Below are positions 36,171 through 46,165 of a stretch of DNA of 64,000 nucleotides, in pieces. The stretch spans positions 1,642,001 to 1,706,000 of the forward strand of contig JALUTQ010000003.1 in NCBI GenBank assembly GCA_032718865.1, in the 5' to 3' direction. This DNA is from Tilletia caries (lineage: Eukaryota; Basidiomycota; Exobasidiomycetes; Tilletiales; Tilletiaceae). Both the position numbers and the translations under genes were made by a program. Position 1 is the stretch's first letter. Every line of letters starts with the position of its first letter. The notes beneath the pieces were generated by a model that was given only the letters and a program-made list of their open reading frames with translations, was not told where the DNA came from and ran no database searches.

Positions 36171-36429
36171 AGAGGAGAGGAGAGGAGAGGAGAGGAGAGG
36201 AGAGGAGAGGAGAGGAGAGGAGAGGAGAGGAGAGGAGAGGAGAGGAGAGGAGAGGAGAGGAGAGGAGAGGAGAGGAGAGGAGAGGAGAGGAGAGGAGAGG
36301 AGAGGAGAGGAGAGGAGAGGAGAGGAGAGGAGAGGAGAGGAGAGGAGAGGAGAGGAGAGGAGAGGAGAGGAGAGGAGAGGAGAGGAGAGGAGAGGAGAGG
36401 AGAGGAGAGGAGAGGAGAGGAGAGGAAAG
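36171..36429. repeat. (AGAGG)n microsatellite, about 50 copies
   Basis: An almost perfect pentanucleotide array of roughly 255 bp; a single A insertion near the right end breaks the pattern. The long SSPLL-type open frames on both strands come from this repeat. Confidence 0.97.
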
Positions 36430-36689
36430 GAGATTCTGAGCATCTGCTGAGCCTGTCCGTGGAAACAACGAAGCTGCTCTGCCAAGGATGAGCTGATCCT
36501 GCCACTCACAACTGATGGCTAGTAGGGGCTCAGAGATTTATGTTCAGAAGGGCTCATGAGCGAGACTACAGTGTGACTCCCGAACCCCGTTTCCATAGGG
36601 CTCTGGGGCGTTTTTCTGTAGTTTTCTTAGTGGCTTGCGGCCCTAGCATCTCGGGAGTCCCCGACTTCATTTGGCGGTGTACCCTGCGG

Positions 36690-36815
36690 TCACGTGCTTA
36701 TGAATTCCATTCGCCAGTTACGGACCGGTCGCCCGAACTTTGACAGTCTTTGACCTTCCGCACCGAGGGGCTGGGAACATCTTCATTAGTACACTAAGAG
36801 CAATTCTCCACTAGT
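36690..36815 (-). repeat. Inverted, diverged copy of the D-segment terminal repeat
   Basis: Read on the minus strand, 36808-36766 is identical over 43 nt (GAGAATTGCTCTTAGTGTAC, then TAATGAAGATGTTCCCAGCC and CCT) to 41952-41994 and 53220-53262. Similarity continues more weakly through CGGGCGACCGGTCCG and AATTCATA...GCACGTG. It is therefore a dispersed repeat that predates the D1/D2 duplication. Confidence 0.75.
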
Positions 36816-38225
36816 AAATGTATACGTAGACAGGTAGACTTAGAGCACCGACCACACAATATTAACAGTACAAGTACATCATGTAGCTTCGACAGAAACC
36901 AAGGGCGAGCACAGCAGGAGCAAGCTGCATGTCAGAGATACTGGATATCTGTCACGATGGCAAAGTGGTAAAGTCTGCAGTTGGGGGGCAACTCGAGGTC
37001 CTTGCGCGCGTAGCGGTGGAGTTGGACAGAGGCAGCGGGGGCGGGGCAACGGAAACGAGCGACGACAGAAGCTAGAAGCAAAGGCGAGGTGGATTAGTGT
37101 ATATGTATTGACATCTGCATCACTCACTGCTCTAGTCTGAGAATGGAAATTTGAACGAGAGCCGGACGACGTGACTGAGGGCTGAGGCCAGAGGCGCCGA
37201 CCTGAGAGGTGCCTGCTGTCTCACGGTGGTCGGCGGTCGCTCCCTCCTCGTCACTGGAGAATGAAAGAGGCATCATCAAATGTCAGTGGCATGGCCAGAG
37301 CCCAGAAGTGAATAGGAAAGACTGAAAGCGAAATCGGAATAAGGATAGTACTGACAAGTCACCATGTACCACACAAATGCACCCCTCTTCCTCGCTTCCG
37401 TGCGCCCGTGCTGTCGGCGATAGCCGACACCTGATGCTGCCGTCTGGACTCTGGAGAGATTGAAAACGAAGAAAGATTCGATGTGAGAAAACTGAACAAG
37501 GCTACAAGGTGGAGGAATTAGGAGAGAGCAGGTGGGGGAAGATGGAAGTACATACCGGCGTTGTTCAGAGTCCAAAGATCGGATGTCTGCTGCTTCTTGA
37601 GGGCTTGAGGCCCTGGGCGGCTGAGCCGCGAGGCGCGAGGCAGAGAAGGTTGAGCGAGCCGTGGGACGCGCGTGTCCACACAACAATCCAAGAGCCCGAC
37701 GGAGAGCGGAGGCCGAAGACCGAGAAGGGGAGACCAGGGAGAGCTGCAGGAAGCAGCTGCCTTGAGGGGAAGAGTGAATACCGGACGAGGTAGTGGCAAG
37801 CAGCGAGACTGTGTATGCGTGAAGAGTAGCAGAGGTGAACAAGGGCAAAGCAGTGAGAACATGAGCAAGAGGACATCAGGGAGCAGCACGAGCCACGACG
37901 GAACTCACGAAGCAGTGAGCAGAGCTGGAGCTGAAGGCCTGAACCTGAACGAGCTTGTATGGATCGATGTGGTGATTGGCGAATGCGTGCGGATGGTGCC
38001 ATGGTGGTGCGGCGGTGCGGTGTCCATCTACTAGAGGGTTTTGCATATTGCTTGGGAAAATGATTTTTTTTTTTTTTGCGGGAGACTCAGACGCGACCGC
38101 GAAACCACCACTCACCAGACGCGACGCGCTTCTCACCTCACATCTCCCATTACCCTCCAACCACCGTCGAACACACCACCTCTCTCGACAAGTAGGACGC
38201 CATCACATAGCAAGTAGCAAACAGG

Positions 38226-40059
38226 ATGGCGGGTAAAGATCATAAGAAGGGCAAGCAGAAAGCAGGTGAGTAAGAGCTACGAATCTTTCCCGTGGTGTCG
38301 TCTGTCGTCCTGTCGATGAACGCGTGCCCGAGACCTGTCACCTGAAGATTTACCTACATGCTCATCCTCGCTTGCTCCCTTCGTTGACCGTTGTAGGTGG
38401 CAGCTCTTCTTCTGCCCAGACCGCCAAAGGACGCAAGACGAAGGCCTCAATCGCTGCACAGAAGAAACTTGACGAAGAGGGTTAGTTCACACTTCACACT
38501 GTATGGTTGTATGCGAATATTGGCTGACCTAGATCCTTTTTTATATGACAGTGGCTCAAAAGCTGCTTGACGCCGAGGTCGGGAACGCTGATGACGAGAA
38601 CAGCTCCCAGGAGAGCATGAACAAGGAGGACGAAGCTGGCGGCAAGGACGCTGAGCTCGTAGGTGTCCTTGCGCAAGCCCAGAAGCCAGCCGTATTCGCT
38701 ATCGATGCGGTAGTTCGATTTGCTGCTATCAAGAAAGCCAAAACTGGCCCAGGAGCTCCTCCCAAGTCCTCTGCATCCAAGCGCTACACCCTCGATGTCA
38801 ACGGAACAGACTCGTTCGCTTCGTTCAAAGACCACGTCATCACCGCGCTGAAGCCCCTCACGACGAAATATTCGCTCGCATCGCTCTCATACAATGATCT
38901 CGATCTAGAGGCTAAGGTACCCAAGGGTCATCCACTCTGGAGCAAGAAACCTCTTGCTATCGATTCGGAGGAGCGGTTCAAAGACTTCAAAGAGAGTCTC
39001 TTCAAACCAGGATGCTACTACGGGGAGAGCAAGCTGTGCATTCAAGAGCCCGAAACAGACACCAGCTCGGACGAGGACGAAGAGTTCTCTGAGGACGATG
39101 ACGAATCCGACGTTGCTCATTCGACTCGGAAGCGCAAGAAATCACAACCTGTCAAAGGCGATTCGCTGGAGAAGAAGAAGCGTGCAACCCTTCAAAAGGT
39201 TCAGCAGAGGTGGAAATGCCGCCGAAATGGCTGCAATCTGGACGGTCACTGCCTGGACGACGAATTCGGCAAACATCATCCCTTGTCTTCGCGAGCTCTG
39301 GGTCGATTCGTGGAAGCTATCGTTGTTGCGGGCACAGCCACCATCGACGAGCCTCCTGCATTCCTTTTCGACAGAGAAGATGCTATGCGTGGTCGCAGCG
39401 GCCCTCGACGTAGCTCAGAGTTTTCGCCAGTCAAGCCTCACAAGGACAAAGCGCCCTCGACCTCGACTGCGTCTGCGCATGCATCCGATCTCCCTTCAGG
39501 CTCGCGGAGCGCCTCATTTTCAAAGAGGAAGCTACTGAACAAGGGACTTTCTACACCACTCAAAGAAGGACCCATGCTTTGCTCTATTGCCGAGATTGCA
39601 GCGCACCTCCGCATCGGTCAGAACACCGTCAAGGCCCTGCACAAGGCCGAATACTTCAGAGTCAGCCAGCTTGCAAGTGCTTACAGCAACAACTTCGAGG
39701 CGCTCTCTGATGAACTCAACATGACTGCCAGCATGCTCTCAAATGTTGAAGATTTGCTCAAGCAGTGGCCGGAAATGGACGGCAACTCTCGTCCGTCGAA
39801 TCAATCTCACTTCGACACTGGTGGATTCGTCTTCGGTCCCGGTAGCAACGATGATGATGATATCTTTGGTCCTGCCAACTTTCAAAAAAGCACCGTCACT
39901 GTCAAACAAGAGGCTTCCGGTTCGGACTTGACCCCTTCTGCGCATCGAACTCCCATAAGACGCCCTCTCGCCCAGCTCTCTCAGCCCAGTCCAATTCGGA
40001 TGGTCGCTGAGGATGCTATTGTGGTCAGCTCCACGCAGTGCTCTCAGACCTCGGCTTAG
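38226..40059 (+). CDS. Accessory protein of the mariner element, unknown function
   Basis: Three exons (38226-38265, 38397-38480, 38552-40059) give an intact 543-aa protein. The N-terminus is Lys-rich (MAGKDHKKGKQKAG). An acidic/Ser tract and a KKRAT segment precede a Cys/His cluster of the form C-x4-C-x5-C-x6-HH (WKCRRNGCNLDGHCLDDEF then GKHH), followed by GRFVEAIVVAGTATIDEPP, which looks like a small zinc-binding domain. The C-terminal part has a predicted helical module (CSIAEIAAHLRIGQNTVKAL). I recall similar Cys-Gly-Cys plus 'ATxDEPP' proteins as repetitive families in basidiomycetes, but cannot name a domain. Its location between perfect inverted repeats indicates that it travels with the transposase. 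Confidence 0.7.
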
Positions 40060-40570
40060 AGGCTACCTTGGCTCTGTGCAATACCGCTTTCTTGCAAGCT
40101 ATCATACACGACACACGCTCGTCAAGCTCGGCTGCGCATCGTAGAACTTCCCGTCCCATCCATGCTCCTTCATCGGCTCGCAAGTCGCACGCATTTTTCA
40201 CCGCTCAAGCTCCCAGCCTTCCTCCACGCTCACGAGTCACGGCATACACACACGATGTCCACGACCGGCGAAGAGGAACGCGCATATTGCATGCATCCGT
40301 CATATATGCACACAGCACAATTCGCACCTTTCATCCTCATACAGACATACCCACTCCAGTCACCAACATCATCCAATGTATTCCCTCAGCCGCTTTCCAC
40401 AGCCAACAGCAGCCCCTTTCTCAACACATTGCTGCATCGAAAACCACAAAAGAGCAATCAGACTTTGTTTTGGTTGTAACTTGCATGTACTCCGTTGTGA
40501 ACTTTGGTCTGCTAGAAACACTGGAAGACATCTCGAACTGCGTGCGAAAGTATGATGGGTTTGATATAGC

Positions 40571-41667
40571 TCATAAGATTTCCACTGGTTCTTTGCCTAA
40601 AAAGTATCCCGCCAAGCGCATCCAGGCACGGCAATCGTCTGCTGTGACAGCTTCCACCGCATTGTAGAAGTGGTTGGCTTGCACTTTGGTTGCGCGATCT
40701 CGTCTCAGAATGGATTTGATCTTGGAGTGGGATCGCTCAATTGGATTGTAATCGGGACTGTACGGAGGTAGAAGCTCCAGCTTGCATCCTGTAGGTCGAA
40801 AGTAAAAAGTTGATCAGCCAAAATTGACCTCTCATGCAGAGACAGAACGAAAACATACCGAAACTCTCGATCAGATCCTTAACCTGGTCAGACTTGTGGA
40901 AGCTGGCGTTGTCCAATATCAGGACCGAGTTGGGAGCGGGGTATGCCTGCATTTGTGGGAGAAGCTCGGTGCGCAGGTAGGAGCAAAATCTGTCTCCGTT
41001 GAATGCTCCTCGGACAGCCCAGGGAGCGAACAGACCATCGGCCGAGAGCGCTGCGATGCAAGAGAGACGTCCGCCTCTTTTGTATGGTCGCTTGAGCCGA
41101 GCGTGGGAGTTTCGGGTGCTGCGGGCGCGGAAACGAACAGCATCTCTGGCGTCGTAAGATGTCTCGTCGGCGAAAACCAGTTGGTCGGTTTCGTATTTGG
41201 AGATCCGCAGAATGTAGCCACGCCTCTTTGTCTCCGAGCGCTCTTGCGCGATACGGTGCGCTCGTTTGAGCGTAATCCCTGCACGTTTGAACGAACGATG
41301 TATCGTGCTGATGGATATCCTGGTTCCGACGGTGCGATGGAGGATATCTGCGATCTCATCAAGGTAAAGGTCCGGATGTCGGAGGATGAGCTCGTGTAGG
41401 AACTGGATAGCCGTGTGATGAAGCTTGCGCGGTCGCCCAGGGGATCTTCGGTTGGATCGAGGAATCTTGAAGTACCTGAAAGCCATTGACCATGAGAGTG
41501 CGTCAGCTGATGAGCAATAGGGAGGTTCTTGCGGGACATACGCACCTGTAGAACGTACTGGCGGAGATGACACCGTGTCTGTCGAGGTAACTGACTGTTG
41601 TTTGCCCGTCGACCACGAGCTTAACAGCAAGCTGCTTAACCTCCTCAGACACCTTTCTGTATGGCAT
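40571..41667 (-). CDS. Tc1/mariner-type DD34E transposase
   Basis: Three exons (41667-41546, 41475-40859, 40788-40571) give 318 aa. The N-terminal helix-turn-helix (EEVKQLAVKLVVDGQTTVSY) and second HTH region (GRPRKLH...ISTIHRSFKRAGITLKRAH) precede the catalytic domain. Its acidic residues are in VFADETSYD (Asp), VLILDNASFHKSD (Asp) and SPDYNPIERSHSKIK (Glu); the last Asp and Glu are separated by 34 residues, the Tc1 spacing. The start MPYRKVS was chosen because it opens the HTH. The enzyme appears complete and could be active on the 24-bp ends. Confidence 0.92.
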
Positions 41668-41888
41668 GTGGTTTCTGTTGATGTGTTGATGTGTTGATGA
41701 CTGCACCTTGGGGGGACGCTGCTGTAAGCTGAATGGTACTGGAAGCCTGGAAGCAGGACGACTGGTTAGCTATGTAGTCGTTGGTGCCTGCTGGTGGTCT
41801 GGTCACTGACTGGACGCCGGACGGTGATTTACCCTCTCAATTGTCCGAAAAAATAAATAAATAATCCCAAGCAATATGCAAAACCCTC

Positions 41889-44458
41889 TAATGGAGATTT
41901 GCTCGGAGCTGCTCCCAGCCAAACACTTAGTAGAATCGGGCTCTATTATTAGAGAATTGCTCTTAGTGTACTAATGAAGATGTTCCCAGCCCCTCCTGAG
42001 GAGGTTCAGAGACTGAAAGTCGGGCGACCGGTCCGCAACAGCCGAATGCAATTCATATGTTAGCACGTGGCCTCAGTGCAGGGGCTGGGTACGAGCCTAC
42101 CCCAAGCAAAGTTGCTCGGTGCTCGTCGGCGCAGCAGCGATCGGATCGCCGCCTCGAGGACCGCCCTCTGCCAAAGACAAGTTGTCGTCTGTACATATCC
42201 TTCTGCTTGGGCCCCCTGGACCAACATCGACCCGGGGCGGGCTGCTGTCCGCGATATGGAGCGCCGCGCGCACGGATGCCATGTAGCTTTCCGACATCAT
42301 TATATTATTTCCAAAGCTCACACGAAATAAGATCTCTTTCGAGCTCGCTCTGATGAAAGGCTCTGGAATGTTGGATGAACCTAGAAGAGCCCAGATACCA
42401 GATTAGCGTCGAGGGCGGACCACTGCTCCAGCCTCAGCGGTCTCGAAAAAGGGCTGTGAGGGTTCGATTTGGGGCAGAGACGGGCAAAAAGAATGAGCCA
42501 TGAAATGTCGGTTGAGGAAGGGGGAGGATAAGGGAGAGACCGAAGCTATAAATTGGACACGCGAAATACTTGGAGGGCTGTATATATGTCGGGGGAGGAA
42601 GGGGGCAACGAGGGAGGGGGGGCAGAGAGACAGAGAGGGTGTAGACGTTCTGGAGCATGGGAGAGAGACAGACGCAGCTGTGTAGAGGAAGGGAAGTCAA
42701 AAAAGAAGGAAGCAGCTCGCCAGAAGGCCTGTTGGAATCCGTGCGCGTGAGGAATTTTTAAGAAATGGAACGGGGTCGTCAAGGGAAAGGGGTCCGAAGG
42801 CTTGAGGGCAGGGCGCCAATGTGGGGTGAGGTGGGGGAATGAAGAAGGGTCCGCCGGTACACGATTCCAAACATAAAGAAGAAGGAGAGAGAGGGGCAAC
42901 TTGAAGCGAAGCGAAGATGGTCTTGGGCAGGAGTGCGAGGCTACGAAACGGAAAAGGTCGAGGAGAAAAGAGGCAGAACTTCCCAGAGGGTAAGGGTCCG
43001 TAGGCATCTTTGTTGAGGAGAGGAGGAGGAGGGGAGGAGCAACCGAGAAGGCGAAAGCGAAAGCGAGAGCGCGAAAGCGAAAGCGAGAGCGCGAAAGCGA
43101 GAGCGCGAGAACGAGTACGAGAAGGTAGGGTCCGCCGAAAACAGGGAAAGAAATGGGGAAGAGGCTTGCAAACGTCCGGGCCGGGTCCTTGATGCCGATT
43201 GCGAGGTGTGCTGTGTATGCCCAATGTAGTCGATGTACCAGCCTTCAGCAGCCAGTCGTAAGTTCGTTCTTGGGCCAACCGTACTTTTTCGCGAGGGTAG
43301 ATGGTAAGGTTCGGGTTCTGGAAAATGTCCGGATGAGATCTAAGGAAACCGGGAAGGGAATACGATCAGTAGTCAGTTCCAAATTCGATTGTGCCCCTCG
43401 CACCCTAATCCTTTCGAATCTCAGACTCACTCAATGTACGCCGAGGTCGGATGGTCACTGTGCAGGTACGAGCAGAGATGGGATGGAAGGCTTCAGCAAG
43501 GTCCTTATCGGCGTGCACAGTGCAATCCGGCTATACTTACGGAGGATCGCAGGTAAGCTTTTGCTTCCCCTGCTCTTGGTACAGGCGAACGTATTCAAAC
43601 AGCATCTACGGTGCGGAGAGCAGGTAGAACACACATTCAGCATCAGACTCAGGCCAGGCAAGTCAGGAAGGTGGGGAAAGGGGAACTCACAACAGCCGGG
43701 AACTGGACACCGGTAAGGGGGTTCCAGTCAACGGGCTGGAAACCAGATGATATACCCAACTGCAGAGGAGAGAGAGGGAGTCAGCAATTGTTTGGGAAGG
43801 AAGTGCGAAATTCACAAAAAGAGAAATGCCTCACATTCATGATGATAGACATCGGCTCCACAGGGAACAGCCGTCGTCCGATCTCCATCGACGGTATACC
43901 ATCCAACGTCGAGCCCCGGGCCGTCCACGTCGGCAGCCCATCAATATACCACGTGATCGTGCCGTCCCCATTCCCATCAAAGTCAGGGAAGTACTCAACT
44001 CCATACTTGACAAACCGCTGTTCGGTATCCATGAAGCCATCATCGGGAACGATAGCGTATCCAGAAACGGACTCCTGGTACGGAGTGCCCTTGTAGTTGT
44101 TGATCGAAACCGAGCCGTCTTCGCCATACAGGACTGCGTTCCCTCCCGGTCCCGTGTCGTTCGCCCACTGCTGGGCAGAGTCGAACGGCGCTATCTGGTA
44201 CGTCTGCGACGCATACGAATGCTTCCCTTGCTGCGTGACCTCAAAGACGTCCAGCTCAGGTGCCGAGCGCGCCACACCGGCCGGGCCCGGATGATCCTCG
44301 TTCGGGCACGTGCACGAGGACAATCGCATCCCGGGGAGCAGACTCAACTGACGGGGATCCTTGCTGGAGAAGGTACTGAAGTTGGAGATCGTGTCAAGCG
44401 GACCCGTGAGGTTTTCGTAGAGCTGGTACGGCAAGATACCCGTGTCGCAGGAGTCGTA
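41889..44458. repeat. Direct repeat copy D1 (KRE6 3' half plus downstream DNA)
   Basis: Nearly identical to 53,157-55,718 in the same orientation. I found one base substitution (position 44,318 region, C versus T in GCAYGTGCAC) and six length differences, in all of which D1 is longer: A5/A4 near 42,446, A5/A4 near 42,486, G7/G6 near 42,620, T5/T4 near 42,756, 3 nt in a GA/G stretch near 42,890, and T5/T4 at 43,285-43,289. Identity ends abruptly after GAGTCGTA at 44,458. On the left it extends 11 nt past the mariner insertion (TGTCCATCTAC at 38,021-38,031). Confidence 0.93.
43245..44458 (-). pseudogene. Truncated copy of the KRE6-type gene (3' part only)
   Basis: This is the D1 copy of the last part of the glucan synthesis gene. 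It begins within the GH16 catalytic region, retains the ELDVFE motif and the small 3' exons with their splice sites, and lacks the cytoplasmic tail, the membrane anchor and the first part of the catalytic domain. The final exon has T5 where the complete copy has T4 (43,285-43,289), which shifts the frame just before the C-terminus. Without a 5' end or promoter it should be non-functional. Confidence 0.92.
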
Positions 44459-46165
44459 GTGCGCAGCGTGATGCCTGATCTCTCCCTTTGCTGTTCAAGG
44501 CCGACTGGATCCATACCATGAGATTGCTTCACAGCGCTGGGTGAGTACGAGGCTTCTCTTTTGCTGCGCATGCTTCTGTCATAGTCAGAAGCTGATCTGA
44601 TTTCTTTATTCCTTTTTCTTGACCATAGGTCGGCAGTCCACAACCCCTGCTGAACGACGATCAGCATTCAAGCATGAGTCTGACGCAGCATAGATGTATG
44701 CTGGAGCTTCTACATCGGTATGTGAGTGTGATCGCTCTTCTGAAACGCACAGCTACGCGAGTCATGAATCTTATACCTTTCATCCTCTCCTTCACCGCAC
44801 TCAGGGAAGAGAGGTCTGCAGTGGCAATGGCCGTGGACATCGCCTTCTGGCAGCTGGCTGCTGCCGGTTTCGACCATGGTCCTTTCACCCTACGCGTTCA
44901 CCTCAAGTGAGTAATGGGTCCTGCCTTCGTTTTTCTGCCACGCATAATGCCGACTCTACGATTCTCCCTTACTCGGCTCCGCGCAGGATCCTGTGGCTTT
45001 GCCTTCAGCACGTCCTCTCATTGTGGAAAGGAGCATCACGTTTGGCGTTCCGACAAATGGCATGGTTTCGAAGGACATCAGGGACGACCGCATCTTCTCC
45101 CACGGAATCAGCGCATGTCGTGAGTTACCCGACCGTTCACTGTTCTACTGGATGTCGATCTCCTAACTGATCTTCTTCTCCACCTTTTTCCTCTCAGCTG
45201 ATCCAAATTCGAGTATAAATCAAGCATGGTAAGTCTTACCCGTCAACGTGCTGATGGTGTCGGCAGTCAGTGTTGTTTGATGAACTCATTCTTCTTCTGT
45301 TCACAGCCCTGATGCATGCTAGGCGCGGTGGCCTGTCTGAGGATGTTGGATGTTTGTTTTTCCTATTGAGCGCGAAGTATCAACTGCGACGCGATACTCA
45401 CCCGCATCAACGAAGCTCACTGTGTTGCTTCTCGGACGATGATGAGCACGAGAATGTAGGCCTGCACGACATCAGTATCTGACCAACGTGCGATTCTCAT
45501 TTTCATGTTCATCTCTTTTTCCGTAACTACCATCAGGTGCAGTCGGGCCGCCAGGGACGCTGTCTTTTATCCTGTCGAACGCGCGAGCCGAAGCCGAACA
45601 AAGTCTACACCTCATTTCATTCGATTCGATTCCAGCACAGCCATAGGTTTCGACATCATTGTGAGCTCCGCTCTCATGAGTCATGGGAGCCCCGCCTACC
45701 ATCTTCATAAGTCATATCCAAGCAAACACACAGCGGTGAGCATGCCTTTCTCACTCTCTCCTTCTGAATTTTATGTCTGTGTGTGTGTATCGTTTCTGTT
45801 GCGGGCATGTCTAAGCCATGTTTTCCATCGGTTCACACTTCACAGGTCTCCGATTTCAGTGGTTAGGTCGTCGTCGTTGAATACTGCCACGATCCCACGA
45901 CCCATCACGAGGCATGTACACGCGGGCCAGTTGACAGATTCATTCATGAGTCATGGAGAAGCTCTCACGACCGCACCTGATCGTGGAGGCGGGGTCGCGG
46001 GGATTCACGATGGTCGTTCGTCAAAGCCCAAAGGTCCGATTCGCGATTAGAGTGCGTATTTATTTTTCCACCTCCCCTCCTTTGCTCCTTCCCTCTTCTG
46101 CGCTGCCATTCTCACCTGTCCTTCTTGATTTGCATCCGTGTACAGTCCACATCCTCCAACCCATC
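44459..46165 (+). other. 5' portion of the Helitron, possible short spliced exons
   Basis: Several stretches bounded by good GT-AG sites read as protein, for example the segment starting EERSAVAMAVDIAFWQLAAA (near 44,810-44,906) and DPVALPSARPLIVERSITFG (near 44,983-45,118). I cannot assemble a complete gene or name a domain. They may be 5' exons of the Rep/helicase gene or decayed cargo. Confidence 0.35.

Larger units (their letters stand above)
34617..38033. other. Repeat-rich intergenic region up to the mariner element
   Basis: No supported gene. Contents are pyrimidine-rich sequence (34,620-35,100), a possible short spliced frame from 35,229 (MTSPTSMATNGQQQ) with no recognisable homology, a telomere-like array (35,965-36,002), an AGAGG microsatellite (36,171-36,429), an inverted copy of the repeat found at the start of D1/D2 (36,690-36,815), and GA-rich sequence (36,900-38,000) with several GTGAGT/ACTCAC motifs. 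Confidence 0.5.
38034..41888. mobile_element. Two-gene Tc1/mariner-type transposon inserted at TA
   Basis: Perfect 24-bp terminal inverted repeats, GAGGGTTTTGCATATTGCTT plus GGGA, lie at 38034-38057 and inverted at 41865-41888. TA dinucleotides flank the element at 38032-38033 and 41889-41890. The homologous empty site is present at 53146-53170, where the two flanks are joined through a single TA. At 3,855 bp it is much longer than a typical Tc1 element (about 1.3-2 kb) because it carries a second spliced gene in addition to the transposase. Both genes splice to intact frames. Confidence 0.92.

Noticed and set aside
36026..36509. Open frames of 120-160 codons on both strands
   Set aside because: They are translations of the AGAGG microsatellite.
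36950..37010. tRNA-like start (GTCACGATGGCAAAGTGGTAAAG)
   Set aside because: It resembles a box A, but no acceptable box B or acceptor stem follows within the right distance.
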